This document shows positions 10,238 through 19,390 of a stretch of 64,000 nt of DNA, in pieces. The DNA is from Aquipseudomonas alcaligenes. Its GTDB lineage: Bacteria > Pseudomonadota > Gammaproteobacteria > Pseudomonadales > Pseudomonadaceae. Each line of letters begins with the position of its first letter. Within the stretch, counting starts at the first letter, position 1. Position numbers and translations under genes: made by a program. Under the pieces are notes generated by a model. The model saw only the letters and a list, made by a program, of their open reading frames with translations, did no database searches and was not told the DNA's origin. The stretch is taken from positions 62,001 to 126,000 of the forward strand of contig NZ_QJRX01000006.1 of assembly GCF_003205495.1 (NCBI RefSeq). The letters are read 5' to 3'.

Positions 10238-11038
10238 ATGTCCAACAACAACAGTGCCAAGAACACTTCTTCCAAACGCAAACCCGTCGTGTTGATGTCC
10301 ATGGGCGCCCAGGAGCGCAAGGGCCACGACTACCAGGTAATGACCCACAAATACATCACGCCGCTGGTGGAGATCGCCGGCTGCGTACCCGTGCTGGTGC
10401 CCACCTGCTGTGGTACCGATGACCTCGAGCAATACCTGGACATGGCCGACGGCGTGTACCTGACCGGTGCCGGTTCGAACATCGACCCGACCCTCTACGG
10501 CCAGGAGAACCTCACCCCGGAGAAGGGGCAGGATCGCGACCGCGACCTGTTCGACCTGCCGCTGATCAAGGCCGCCATCGCCCGTGGCCTGCCGGTCTTC
10601 GGCATCTGCCGCGGCATGCAGGAAATCAACGTGGCCCTGGGCGGCGACATTCATCAGAAGGTGTATGCCGAGCCGGGCTTCAACGACCATCGCGAAAACC
10701 CCGAGGACCCGGTGGCGGTGCAGTACGCCGAGGCGCACAAGGTGCGCATCGAGCCGAACAGCTGGCTGGCGCGGGTGCTGGGGCGTGATGAGATCGGCGT
10801 CAACTCGCTGCATGGCCAGGGCATCAAGACCCTGGGCAAGGGCCTGGAGCCGCTGGCCCGTGCCGAGGACGGTCTGATCGAGGCCTTCCACGCGCCGAGC
10901 CTGTCGCCCTTCCTGTTCGCCGTGCAGTGGCACCCGGAGTGGCAGGCCGCGCAGAACCCGGATTCGGTGAAGATGTTCGAGGCCTTCGGCGAGGCCTGCC
11001 GTCAGCACCGCAAAGGTGGCCAGCGCAGCGCCGCCTGA
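10238..11038 (+). CDS. puuD: Class I glutamine amidotransferase, gamma-glutamyl-GABA hydrolase type (PuuD/PauD/SpuA-like)
   Basis: A 266-residue cytoplasmic hydrolase. The nucleophile is Cys124 in FGICRGMQEI and the His-Glu pair is His232/Glu234 in VQWHPEWQ, as in the C26 peptidase family. Homologues cleave gamma-glutamyl-4-aminobutyrate to GABA and glutamate in the gamma-glutamylated polyamine pathway. An extra N-terminal tail of about 16 residues rich in Ser, Asn and Lys precedes the fold. It stands alone, with a 323-bp leader before it and a terminator after it. Because PauR lies 7.5 kb away and represses such genes in Pseudomonas, control by PauR is a reasonable guess. Several paralogues exist in pseudomonads, so the exact substrate is open. 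Confidence 0.85.
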   Translation: MSNNNSAKNTSSKRKPVVLMSMGAQERKGHDYQVMTHKYITPLVEIAGCVPVLVPTCCGTDDLEQYLDMADGVYLTGAGSNIDPTLYGQENLTPEKGQDRDRDLFDLPLIKAAIARGLPVFGICRGMQEINVALGGDIHQKVYAEPGFNDHRENPEDPVAVQYAEAHKVRIEPNSWLARVLGRDEIGVNSLHGQGIKTLGKGLEPLARAEDGLIEAFHAPSLSPFLFAVQWHPEWQAAQNPDSVKMFEAFGEACRQHRKGGQRSAA

Positions 11039-11055
11039 TCCTGCAGGCCCCTGAG

Positions 11056-11081
11056 AAAGCCCGGCGTGTGCCGGGCTTTTT
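11056..11081. terminator. Bidirectional terminator between puuD-like gene and betT
   Basis: A 10-bp perfect stem (AAAGCCCGGC/GCCGGGCTTT) has a GTGT loop and a 5-T tail. The A residues on the left side allow it to serve the leftward betT gene too. Confidence 0.88.
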
Positions 11082-11085
11082 CGTT

Positions 11086-13053
11086 TCAGCGCACCAGGTG
11101 CAGGTAGTGCATGTGCTTCTCGTACTGGTCGAGGATATCGTCGATCACCGCCTCGCGTACCCAGCCCATCACGTCGTAGTCCTGGCCGCCCTCGCGCAGG
11201 TGGACTTCGGCGCGGAAGTACTTGCGCTCCTCGTTGCCGTCGTCGCCGGTGTCCCGCAGGGCGAAGCTGGGCTGGGCGAAGGCGCGCGGGCGCACCTCGT
11301 AGCTGAAGTCGGTCTCGCTGCCATGCGCCACGGCCAGGCGCACGCGGCCGTCGGCACCGCTTTCAACCGTCGCCGGCAGGCCCTGCTTGCGCAGCTCCTC
11401 GGCCACCGCCTGGCAGGCCGGCTGCACCACTTCGTCGATGAAGCGGGTGACGTGGGCGCGGCGCGGGAACATCGCCAGGTTGCGCAGGCGCCGCTGCCAG
11501 CCGCCGTGCTGGCGGGCCAGCGGGCGTGAACCGTTGAGCGCCTGGAAGCGCACGCCGCGCTTGGTGGCGTCCAGTTTCAGTGCGCGCAGCAGACCCCAGA
11601 TGGCCGCCAGCAGGACGATGGAGAAGGGCAGGGCGCTGGCGATGGTGGCCGTCTGCAGCGCCTTGAGGCCGTCAGCCAGGAGCAGGGCGATGGCCACCAC
11701 GCCGATCAGGATCGACCAGAACAGGCGCTGCCACAGCGGCGTGACGGTCCTGCCGCCGGAGGCCAGCATGTCCACCACCAGGGCGCCGGAGTCGGCCGAG
11801 GTGACGAAGAACACCACCACCATGGCCACCGCGACCAGCGACAGCAGGTCGCTCAGCGGGAACTGTTCGAGGAAGGCGAACAGCGCCAGCGAGCTGTCGG
11901 CATTCACCGTCTCGGCCAGGCTGCCCAGGCCCTGGTTGAGCACCAGGTGGATGGCGGTGTCGCCGAACACGGTCATCCACAGCAGGGTGAAGCCGGCCGG
12001 CACGAACAACACGCCGCTGATGAACTCGCGGATGGTGCGGCCGCGCGAGATGCGCGCGATGAACAGGCCGACGAAGGGCGACCAGGACAGCCACCAGCCC
12101 CAGTACAGCAGGGTCCAGCCACCGATCCAGTCGGTCGGCTCATAGGCGTAGAGGTTGAAGGTCTTGCTGACGATCTCGGAGAGGTAGGCACCACTGTTCT
12201 GCACGAAGGTCTTGAGCAGGAACACCGTCGGTCCCAGCACCAGGACGAACAGCAGCAGGAACACGGCCAGCGCCAGGTTGAGCTCCGAGAGGATGCGGAT
12301 GCCCTTGTTCAGGCCGCTGGCCACCGACAGCGTGGCCAGGGCGCAGATGGCGGCGATCAGGCCGATCTGCACCGGGGTGCTGACCGGCAGGCCGAACAGG
12401 TGGTGGAAGCCGCTGTTGATCTGCAGCACGCCGTAGCCCAGCGAGGTGGCCACGCCGAACACGGTGCCGAGGATGGCGAAGGTGTCCACCGCATGGCCGA
12501 TGGGGCCGTGGATGCGCTCGCCGATCAGCGGGTAGAGCGCCGAACGCAGGGTCAGCGGCAGGTCGTGGCGGAAGCAGAAGAAGGCCAGGATCAGCGCGAC
12601 GATGGCGTAGATCGCCCAGGCGTGCAGGCCCCAGTGGAAGAAGGTCAGTTTCATCGCCTCGCGCGCGGCCTGCGCCGTGCCGGCCTCGCCCACTGGCGGG
12701 GCGGTGAAGTGCATCAGCGGTTCGGCCACGCCGAAGAACATCAGGCCGATGCCCATGCCGGCGGAGAACAGCATGGCGAACCAGGTGGTGTTGCGGTACT
12801 CGGGCTGGCTGTGGTCGGGGCCCAGCTTGAGGTCGCCATAGCGGCTGACGGCGAGGAACACGCAGCAGATCAGGATCAGGGCGACGGTGAGGACGTAGAA
12901 CCAGCTGGCCTTGTCGATGATCCAGCTTTGCAGCCAGGCGAACTGCTCTTGTGCATGCTCCGGCAGCAGCACGCTGTAGAGCACCAGGGCGAGGATGAGA
13001 AGGGCGGAGCCGAAGAATACCGGCCGGTTGAGCGAAGACGAAGATGCCTCCAT
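11086..13053 (-). CDS. betT: BCCT-family choline/betaine transporter (BetT-like)
   Basis: A 655-residue inner-membrane transporter with 12 predicted helices (about residues 15-515) and a soluble C-terminal domain of about 130 residues, as in long BetT proteins that sense osmolality. The BCCT signature is clear: GWTLLYWGWWLSWSPFVG followed by ISRGRTIREF. The glycine-rich helix-3 stretch MLFSAGMGIGLMFFGVAEP is also present. It should import choline or a related quaternary amine by H+ symport. The ATG at 13053 is preceded by AAGGAG; an upstream ATG at 13107 lacks a site. The PAO1 homologue at this location is, from memory, BetT3. No bet catabolic genes are nearby. Confidence 0.9.
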   Translation of the reverse strand: MEASSSSLNRPVFFGSALLILALVLYSVLLPEHAQEQFAWLQSWIIDKASWFYVLTVALILICCVFLAVSRYGDLKLGPDHSQPEYRNTTWFAMLFSAGMGIGLMFFGVAEPLMHFTAPPVGEAGTAQAAREAMKLTFFHWGLHAWAIYAIVALILAFFCFRHDLPLTLRSALYPLIGERIHGPIGHAVDTFAILGTVFGVATSLGYGVLQINSGFHHLFGLPVSTPVQIGLIAAICALATLSVASGLNKGIRILSELNLALAVFLLLFVLVLGPTVFLLKTFVQNSGAYLSEIVSKTFNLYAYEPTDWIGGWTLLYWGWWLSWSPFVGLFIARISRGRTIREFISGVLFVPAGFTLLWMTVFGDTAIHLVLNQGLGSLAETVNADSSLALFAFLEQFPLSDLLSLVAVAMVVVFFVTSADSGALVVDMLASGGRTVTPLWQRLFWSILIGVVAIALLLADGLKALQTATIASALPFSIVLLAAIWGLLRALKLDATKRGVRFQALNGSRPLARQHGGWQRRLRNLAMFPRRAHVTRFIDEVVQPACQAVAEELRKQGLPATVESGADGRVRLAVAHGSETDFSYEVRPRAFAQPSFALRDTGDDGNEERKYFRAEVHLREGGQDYDVMGWVREAVIDDILDQYEKHMHYLHLVR

Positions 13054-13166
13054 TGAGCTAGCTCTCCTTGTTATCGGATGGGCCGCCAAGGGCGGAAGGC
13101 CAGCCATCCTAACACAGATCGATAGCTTTTTTCTCTGAGGGGTCTTCTCCTGATAATTCTGGTGGA

Positions 13167-14663
13167 TCAGATGCCGCTGCTGGGACGGTACTGCAGGGCC
13201 TCGGCCAGGTGCGCGCGGCCGATCTCGCTGGCGCCTTCCAGGTCAGCCAGGGTACGCGCCACCTTGAGCAGGCGATGGGCCGCCCGCAGCGACAGGTTGA
13301 GGCGTTCGCAGGCCTGCTCCAGCCACAGCCGGTCGGCCTCGGGCAGGCGGCAATGCTGCTGCAGGCCCGGCAGATCGAGGAAGGCATTGGCGCAGCCCTG
13401 GCGCGCGAGCTGGCGCTGGCGTGCCAGGCTAACGCGGGCGGCGACCTGGGCGCTGCTCTCGCCAGCCTGGCTGCTGGCCAGCAGGCTGGTGCTTTCGCGC
13501 GCCACGGTGAGGTGCAGGTCGATGCGGTCGAGCAGCGGCCCGGACAGCTTGGCGCGGTAGCGCTGGATCTGTTCCGGGGTGCAGCGGCAGCGGCCGCCGG
13601 GGTCGCCCAGGTAGCCGCAGGGGCAGGGGTTCATCGCCGCCACCAGCTGGAAGCGCGCGGGGAAGCGTACCTTGTCGCGGGCCCGGGCGATCACGATATG
13701 GCCCGATTCCAGGGGCTCGCGCAGCACCTCCAGGACCTTGCGGTCGAACTCGGGCAGTTCGTCGAGGAATAGGATGCCGTGATGGGCCAGGCTGATCTCG
13801 CCGGGTTGCGGGCGGCTGCCGCCACCGACCAGCGCTGGCCCGGATGCACTGTGATGCGGCTGGCGAAACGGTCGACGCGGCCAGGCCGTCAGCGGCGCAT
13901 GGCTGGCCACCGAATGGATGGCCGCCACTTCCAGCGCCTCCTCCTCGGACAGCGGCGGCAGCAGACCGGGCAGGCGGCTGGCCAGCAGGGTCTTGCCGGT
14001 GCCCGGAGGCCCGCTGAGCAGCAGGTTGTGGCCGCCGCTGGCGGCGATCAGCAGGGCGCGCTTGGCCGCCAGCTGGCCCTGTACTTCGGCCAGGTCGGGG
14101 TAAGCCGCTTCCTGGCGCAGCAGGCCGCTGGCCTGATAGGGCGAGAGGGGCGTGTGGCCGTTGAGGTGGGCGGCGATCTGCAGCAGGTGGTCGACTGCCA
14201 GCACCTTGAGGCCCGAGGCCAGGCTGGCTTCCTCGGCATTGGCCCGCGGCACCACCAGGGTGCGTCCGGCGGCGCGGGCAGCCAGGGCGGCGGGCAGCAC
14301 GCCCTGTACCGGGCGCAGCTCGCCGGACAGCGCCAGCTCGCCCAGGCATTCCAGTTCGCCCAGGCCGGCCGCCGGCACCTGCTCGCTGGCGGCCAGCACG
14401 CCGAGGGCGATGGCCAGGTCGAAGCGGCCGCCGTCCTTGGGCAGGTCGGCAGGCGCCAGGTTGAGGGTGATGCGCCGTGGCGGGAAATCGAAACCGGCGT
14501 TCTGGATCGCACTGCGCACGCGGTCCTTGCTTTCCTTGACCGCGGTTTCCGGCAGGCCGACCAGGGTCAGGGCCGGCAGGCCGTTGGCCAGGTGCGCCTC
14601 GACGGTGACGGGCGGCGCTTCGACGCCGACCTGGGCACGGCTGTGGACGATGGCGAGGGACAT
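13167..14663 (-). CDS. comM: ComM/YifB-family Mg-chelatase-like AAA+ ATPase
   Basis: A 498-residue protein with an N-terminal Lon-protease-like S5 domain (about 1-170, with NLAPADLPKDGGRFDLAIALG), a Mg-chelatase AAA+ core and a C-terminal ChlI domain. Walker A is GPPGTGKT with Lys224 and Walker B is ILFLDELPEF. A cysteine cluster (NPCPCGYLGDPGGRCRC) follows. ComM proteins are hexameric helicases that promote branch migration during integration of transformed DNA. It is followed on the same strand by betT after 113 bp with no clear terminator, and lies 32 bp from ubiK. Confidence 0.93.
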   Translation of the reverse strand: MSLAIVHSRAQVGVEAPPVTVEAHLANGLPALTLVGLPETAVKESKDRVRSAIQNAGFDFPPRRITLNLAPADLPKDGGRFDLAIALGVLAASEQVPAAGLGELECLGELALSGELRPVQGVLPAALAARAAGRTLVVPRANAEEASLASGLKVLAVDHLLQIAAHLNGHTPLSPYQASGLLRQEAAYPDLAEVQGQLAAKRALLIAASGGHNLLLSGPPGTGKTLLASRLPGLLPPLSEEEALEVAAIHSVASHAPLTAWPRRPFRQPHHSASGPALVGGGSRPQPGEISLAHHGILFLDELPEFDRKVLEVLREPLESGHIVIARARDKVRFPARFQLVAAMNPCPCGYLGDPGGRCRCTPEQIQRYRAKLSGPLLDRIDLHLTVARESTSLLASSQAGESSAQVAARVSLARQRQLARQGCANAFLDLPGLQQHCRLPEADRLWLEQACERLNLSLRAAHRLLKVARTLADLEGASEIGRAHLAEALQYRPSSGI

Positions 14664-14695
14664 GGATCACTCCTTGATCGCATGCCCGCCGAGCT

Positions 14696-14956
14696 TTATT
14701 CGGCGGGTGGGTTCTGCCTGGCTTCCAGCTCTGCCAGCTTGGCCTCCAGGGCTTCCAGGCGCGCACGGGTACGCGCCAGTACGGCCATCTGGCTGTCGAA
14801 TTCTTCGCGGCTGACCAGGTCCAGCTTGCCGAAGGCGCTCTGCAGCAGGGCCTTGAGCTGGGCTTCGATCTCGCCGCGCGGCAGCGGGTTGTCGCCGCTG
14901 AACAGGCGCGAGGCGTGGCTGGCGAGGGTGTCGAGGATGGCTTTGGGCGGCAGCAT
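14696..14956 (-). CDS. ubiK: UbiK accessory factor (BMFP coiled-coil protein)
   Basis: An 86-residue protein: an amphipathic N-terminal region (MLPPKAILDTLASHASRLF) and a C-terminal coiled coil (about 45-80, ARTRARLEALEAKLAELEAR). This is the YqiC/UbiK family, which forms trimers at the membrane and helps the UbiJ-UbiI hydroxylation complex in aerobic ubiquinone synthesis. The ATG at 14956 gives the normal length; upstream in-frame codons add sequence with no family resemblance. No strong Shine-Dalgarno site is visible. It is divergent from glnK across 402 bp. Confidence 0.88.
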   Translation of the reverse strand: MLPPKAILDTLASHASRLFSGDNPLPRGEIEAQLKALLQSAFGKLDLVSREEFDSQMAVLARTRARLEALEAKLAELEARQNPPAE

Positions 14957-15061
14957 GGCGGGTCGTTCCGGTGGCAAACGGCGGCAGTGTAGCACGCGGG
15001 GCGCGCCGGCCGGGCCGGACGGGGCAGGTGCACGATTTTCGCTCACTGGGCGCGCCGGCTC

Positions 15062-15078
15062 TGCACCAATGCTGTGCA
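15062..15078 (+). promoter_or_regulatory. NtrC-type enhancer site upstream of glnK
   Basis: TGCACC-N5-TGTGCA matches the NtrC dyad TGCACC-N5-GGTGCA at 11 of 12 arm positions. Its centre lies about 110 bp before the predicted start of transcription from the sigma-54 promoter at 15155, the usual enhancer distance. The 402-bp ubiK-glnK interval otherwise holds only a GC-rich leader. Confidence 0.75.
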
Positions 15079-15124
15079 ATGACTGATCGGTCGTTGTTGT
15101 GGCGATTTCTGCGGTCCGCCCTAA

Positions 15125-15697
<573 letters not shown>

Positions 15698-15732
15698 GCC
15701 TCAGAACCCCACACGCCCCAGGAGAAAAACAC

Positions 15733-17049
15733 ATGACTCTGCGTAAGATCGCAGGGCTTGGAGCCCTGCTGTCCCTCGTAACCCCTGGCCTGGCCATGGC
15801 TGACGAGGTTGTTCTCAACTCCGGCGACACCGCCTGGATGCTTACCGCGACCGCGCTGGTGCTGTTCATGACCATCCCGGGCCTGGCGCTGTTCTACAGC
15901 GGCATGGTGCGCTCCAAGAACGTTCTTTCGGTGATGATGCAGTGCTTTGCCATCACCGGCCTGATCAGCATTCTCTGGGTGGTCTACGGCTACAGCCTGG
16001 CCTTCGACACCACCGGCATGGAGAAGGGCGTCACCAACCTCAACTCCTTCGTCGGCGGTCTGAACAAGGCCTTCCTCAGCGGCCTGACGCCGGACAGCCT
16101 GATCGGCGCATTCCCGGAGAGCGTGTTCATCGTCTTCCAGATGACCTTCGCCATCATCACCCCGGCCCTGATCGTCGGTGCCTTCGCCGAGCGCATGAAG
16201 TTCTCCGCGATGCTGATCTTCATGGCCGTGTGGTTCACCCTGGTCTACGCGCCGATGTGCCACATGGTCTGGTCCGGTGACGGCGCCTTCCTGTGGGACG
16301 AGGGCGTGCTGGACTTCGCCGGCGGCACCGTGGTGCACATCAATGCCGGTATCGCCGGTCTGGTGGCCTGCCTGGTGCTGGGCAAGCGCAAGGGCTACCC
16401 GACCACCCCGATGGCGCCGCACAACCTCGGCTACACCCTGGTCGGTGCCGCCATGCTGTGGATCGGCTGGTTCGGCTTCAACGCCGGCTCCGCCATCGCC
16501 GCCAACGGCACCGCCGGCATGGCCATGCTGGTGACCCAGATCGCCACCGCCGCCGCTGCGCTGGGCTGGATGTTCGCCGAGTGGATCACCCACGGTAAGC
16601 CGAGCGCCCTGGGCATCGCTTCCGGCGTGGTCGCCGGCCTGGTCGCCATCACCCCGGCTGCCGGCACCGCTGGCCCGATGGGCGCCCTGGTGATCGGTCT
16701 GGCTTCCGGCGTGATCTGCTTCTTCTGCGCCACCAGCCTCAAGCGCAAGCTGGGCTACGACGACTCCCTGGACGCCTTCGGCGTACACGGCATCGGCGGT
16801 ATCGTCGGCGCCATCCTCACCGGCGTGTTCGCTGCACCGGTACTGGGCGGCTTCGGTACCGTGGAAGACATCGGCGCCCAGGTCTGGATCCAGATCGTCG
16901 GCGTGCTGGTCACCGTGGTCTACACCGGTATCGTCACCTTCGTCATCCTCAAGGTGCTGGACCTGGTCATGGGCCTGCGTGTCAGCGAAGAGTCCGAGAC
17001 CGTTGGCCTCGACCTCTCCGAGCACAACGAGCGCGGCTACAACCTGTAA
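15733..17049 (+). CDS. amtB: Ammonium channel AmtB (first of two)
   Basis: A 438-residue inner-membrane ammonium channel. It begins with a cleavable signal peptide (residues 1-23, ending GLAMA), as in E. coli AmtB, followed by 11 transmembrane helices. The pore twin histidines are His202 (VVHINAG) and His352 (GVHGIGG), in precursor numbering. AERMKFSAML and FGFNAGSAIA are family motifs. The C-terminal tail [15 protein letters not shown] is the segment that contacts the PII T-loop region. It is controlled by the neighbouring GlnK and likely shares its promoter. An intrinsic terminator separates it from the second amt. Confidence 0.96.
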   Translation: MTLRKIAGLGALLSLVTPGLAMADEVVLNSGDTAWMLTATALVLFMTIPGLALFYSGMVRSKNVLSVMMQCFAITGLISILWVVYGYSLAFDTTGMEKGVTNLNSFVGGLNKAFLSGLTPDSLIGAFPESVFIVFQMTFAIITPALIVGAFAERMKFSAMLIFMAVWFTLVYAPMCHMVWSGDGAFLWDEGVLDFAGGTVVHINAGIAGLVACLVLGKRKGYPTTPMAPHNLGYTLVGAAMLWIGWFGFNAGSAIAANGTAGMAMLVTQIATAAAALGWMFAEWITHGKPSALGIASGVVAGLVAITPAAGTAGPMGALVIGLASGVICFFCATSLKRKLGYDDSLDAFGVHGIGGIVGAILTGVFAAPVLGGFGTVEDIGAQVWIQIVGVLVTVVYTGIVTFVILKVLDLVMGLRVSEESETVGLDLSEHNERGYNL

Positions 17050-17067
17050 GCCCCGCAGCTGTAAAAG

Positions 17068-17092
17068 AACGCCCGGTCCGCCGGGCGTTTTT
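17068..17092 (+). terminator. Intrinsic terminator between the two amt genes
   Basis: A 9-bp perfect stem (AACGCCCGG/CCGGGCGTT) has a TCCG loop and a run of five T residues. It lies 18 nt after amtB and 52 nt before the second amt. The second gene therefore receives only read-through unless it has its own promoter. Confidence 0.85.
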
Positions 17093-17143
17093 CTGTCCGC
17101 GCCAATGGCGGCGCGATGCGTTCCCGGTACAAAGGAGTACCCC

Positions 17144-18394
17144 ATGGACAGTACGGCCCTGATCCCCCTGCAGTACGCGCTGGATACCTTCTATTTCCTC
17201 ATCTGTGGCGCCCTGGTGATGTGGATGGCGGCGGGCTTCGCCATGCTCGAATCGGGCCTGGTGCGCGCCAAGAACACCACCGAGATCCTGACCAAGAACA
17301 TCGTCCTCTATGCCCTGGCCTGCGTGGTCTATCTGCTGCTCGGCTACTACCTGATGTACGGCGGCGCCGCCGGTGGCGTGCTGCCCAACTTCGGCTTCCT
17401 GATCGGTGCCGAGCACGCCGTGGACACGGTGGCGGCCGGTGGCGAGGGTGCGCCCTACTACGCCAAGCGCGCCGACTTCTTCTTCCAGGTGGTGTTCGTC
17501 GCCACCGCCATGTCGATCGTCTCCGGTGCCGTGGCCGAGCGCATGAAGCTGTGGGCCTTCCTGGTCTTCGCCCTGTTCATGTGCGGCCTGATCTACCCGG
17601 TGGAAGGCTACTGGACCTGGGGCGGCGGCTTCCTCAAGGAGGCCGGCTTCAAGGACTTCGCCGGCTCCGGCATCGTTCACCTGGCCGGCGCCACCGCGGC
17701 TCTGGCCGGGGTCATCCTGCTCGGCCCGCGCAAGGGCAAGTACGGCAGCCAGGGACAGATCAACGCCATCCCAGGCGCCAACCTGCCGCTGGCCACCCTG
17801 GGCACCTTCATCCTCTGGTTCGGCTGGTTCGGCTTCAACGGCGGCTCGCAGCTGAAGATCAGCACCATCGCCGACGCCAACGCGGTGGCCGCGGTGTTCG
17901 TCAACACCAACCTGGCCGCTGCCGGTGGCCTGCTGGCGGCGCTGGTGGTGGCACGCATCCTGTTCGGCAAGGCCGACCTGACCATGATCCTCAATGGCGC
18001 CCTGGCCGGCCTGGTGGCCATCACCGCCGAGCCGTCGACGCCGAGCGGCGTACAGGCCGCGCTGATCGGTGCGGTCGGCGGCGTGCTGGTGGTGTTCAGC
18101 ATCCTGCTGCTGGACCGGCTGCGCATCGACGACCCGGTCGGCGCCATCTCGGTGCATGGCGCCAGCGGTATCTGGGGTGTGCTGGCGGTGCCGCTGACCA
18201 ATGCCGATGCCAGCTTTTCCGCGCAGCTGCTCGGTGTTACCTGCATCTTCGCCTGGGTATTCATAGCCAGCCTGCTGGTGTGGGGGCTGATCAAGCTGGT
18301 GATGGGGCTGCGCGTCAGCGAGGAGGACGAATACGAGGGGGTCGACATCGCCGAGTGCGGGATGGAGGCCTACCCCGAGTTCACCCGCAAATAG
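17144..18394 (+). CDS. amtB2: Second ammonium transporter of the Amt family
   Basis: A 416-residue Amt protein that starts directly at a membrane helix with no signal peptide, preceded by AAAGGAG. The twin histidines are kept (His179 in IVHLAGA, His338 in SVHGASG). [11 protein letters not shown] and [10 protein letters not shown] are also present. Its C-terminal tail [18 protein letters not shown] resembles the classical Amt tail more than its neighbour does, and continues to AYPEFTRK. It differs clearly from AmtB upstream, so this is an old paralogue rather than a recent duplication. A tandem amtB1-amtB2 pair is, from memory, known in P. stutzeri. It is a probable second NH4+ channel, also a potential partner of GlnK. 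Confidence 0.9.
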   Translation: MDSTALIPLQYALDTFYFLICGALVMWMAAGFAMLESGLVRAKNTTEILTKNIVLYALACVVYLLLGYYLMYGGAAGGVLPNFGFLIGAEHAVDTVAAGGEGAPYYAKRADFFFQVVFVATAMSIVSGAVAERMKLWAFLVFALFMCGLIYPVEGYWTWGGGFLKEAGFKDFAGSGIVHLAGATAALAGVILLGPRKGKYGSQGQINAIPGANLPLATLGTFILWFGWFGFNGGSQLKISTIADANAVAAVFVNTNLAAAGGLLAALVVARILFGKADLTMILNGALAGLVAITAEPSTPSGVQAALIGAVGGVLVVFSILLLDRLRIDDPVGAISVHGASGIWGVLAVPLTNADASFSAQLLGVTCIFAWVFIASLLVWGLIKLVMGLRVSEEDEYEGVDIAECGMEAYPEFTRK

Positions 18395-18412
18395 TCGCCT
18401 CGGCAGTCGTTG

Positions 18413-18442
18413 CAAAGGGCGCTGCGGCGCCCTTTGTTTTTT
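18413..18442 (+). terminator. Intrinsic terminator after amtB2
   Basis: A 10-bp perfect stem (CAAAGGGCGC/GCGCCCTTTG), TGCG loop and six T residues, 18 nt after the stop codon. Confidence 0.9.
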
Positions 18443-18491
18443 CTGCGGCCGCGCTAGAATGCGCCCCCAACGGATGCTGCGGGCGGCTGCG

Positions 18492-18917
18492 ATGTGGCAA
18501 CAACGGCTGATCGAACTGCGCCCGCGGGCGCGCGGATTCCACCTGGTGACCGACGAGCTGGTGGCGGCGCTGCCGGAACTGGCCCAGTGCCGCATCGGTC
18601 TGCTGCACCTGTGGCTGCAGCACACGTCGGCCTCGCTGACCATCAACGAGAATGCCGATGCTGCGGTACGGCGTGACTTCGAGCGCTTCTTCAACCGTCT
18701 TGTGCCCCAGGGTGAAGGTGGCTACGAGCACGACTACGAGGGGCCGGACGATCTGCCGGCGCACTTCAAGTCGAGCCTGCTCGGCTGTCAGCTGAGCCTG
18801 CCGGTCAGCGAGGGGCGCCTGGCGCTCGGTACCTGGCAGGGTATCTGTCTCGGCGAGCACCGCGATCATGGTGGTTCACGCCGGGTACTGGCGACCCTGC
18901 AGGGCGAATGGCGTTGA
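18492..18917 (+). CDS. yjbQ: YjbQ-family (UPF0047) protein
   Basis: A 141-residue protein of the YjbQ family, whose members show weak thiamin-phosphate-synthase-like activity and are of uncertain role. Conserved patches are [15 protein letters not shown] (about 52-66), [16 protein letters not shown] and [12 protein letters not shown] (about 124-135), which form the putative metal and phosphate site. The ATG at 18492 gives the normal length. A TAGAAT -10 box lies 32-37 bp upstream, in the GCTAGAATGCGC context common before Pseudomonas housekeeping genes. Confidence 0.88.
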   Translation: MWQQRLIELRPRARGFHLVTDELVAALPELAQCRIGLLHLWLQHTSASLTINENADAAVRRDFERFFNRLVPQGEGGYEHDYEGPDDLPAHFKSSLLGCQLSLPVSEGRLALGTWQGICLGEHRDHGGSRRVLATLQGEWR

Positions 18918-18946
18918 AGACCGAAGAATTTTTTCCGGTGGCATGT

Positions 18947-18973
18947 TTGCAATGCGTGCCACTGGGCTATAAG
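18947..18973 (+). promoter_or_regulatory. Candidate sigma-70 promoter for sutA
   Basis: TTGCAA (18947) and TATAAG (18968) are 15 bp apart, or TTTGCA with 16 bp. The start of transcription would fall near 18980, about 25 nt before the ATG. The spacer is short, so strength is uncertain. Confidence 0.45.
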
Positions 18974-19005
18974 TAACCTGCTTTGCGCAAGTCATGAGGT
19001 AGAAC

Positions 19006-19335
19006 ATGAGCGACGAAGAACTGGAACAGGACGACCTGGAAGGCGCCGACGAGGATGACGGCGAGGAGCTGGAAGCGGCCGATGCCGGTGATGATGGCGA
19101 GGACGACGGCAGCGATGCCGTAGAGCCTGGCAGCAAGCCGAGCAAGAAGGCCAAGGCAGCCGAGGAAGTCGAGGAACTGCCCAGTGTAGAAGCCAAGCAG
19201 AAGGAGCGCGACGCCCTGGCCCGTGCCATGGAAGAGTTCCTTTCGCGCGGTGGCAAGGTCCAGGAGATCGAGCCCAACGTGGTGGCCGATCCGCCCAAGA
19301 AGCCGGATAGCAAGTACGGCAGCCGCCCCATCTGA
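19006..19335 (+). CDS. sutA: SutA, acidic regulator of RNA polymerase in slow-growing cells
   Basis: A 109-residue protein that I recognise as SutA. The N-terminal half (about 1-45) is almost all Asp, Glu, Gly and Ala. A central helix (about 58-80, EAKQKERDALARAMEEFLSR) follows, then a conserved C-terminal tail (VQEIEPNVVADPPKKPDSKY). SutA binds RNA polymerase in P. aeruginosa and supports transcription, including rRNA synthesis, during dormancy. The acidic part here differs in length from the P. aeruginosa one as I recall it, while helix and tail are nearly invariant. The gene is monocistronic between its own promoter and a strong hairpin. Confidence 0.9.
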   Translation: MSDEELEQDDLEGADEDDGEELEAADAGDDGEDDGSDAVEPGSKPSKKAKAAEEVEELPSVEAKQKERDALARAMEEFLSRGGKVQEIEPNVVADPPKKPDSKYGSRPI

Positions 19336-19347
19336 GGACGCTCACCG

Positions 19348-19386
19348 CCATGAAAAAGCCCGCCATCCGGCGGGCTTTTTCATGGC
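19348..19386. terminator. Bidirectional terminator between sutA and the HAD gene
   Basis: A 17-bp perfect inverted repeat with a 4-nt loop (ATCC). The GC core GCCCGCC/GGCGGGC is flanked by A5 and T5 tracts and by CCATG/CATGG at the outside. It serves the rightward sutA and the leftward operon that ends at 19391. Confidence 0.93.
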
Positions 19387-19390
19387 GGCT

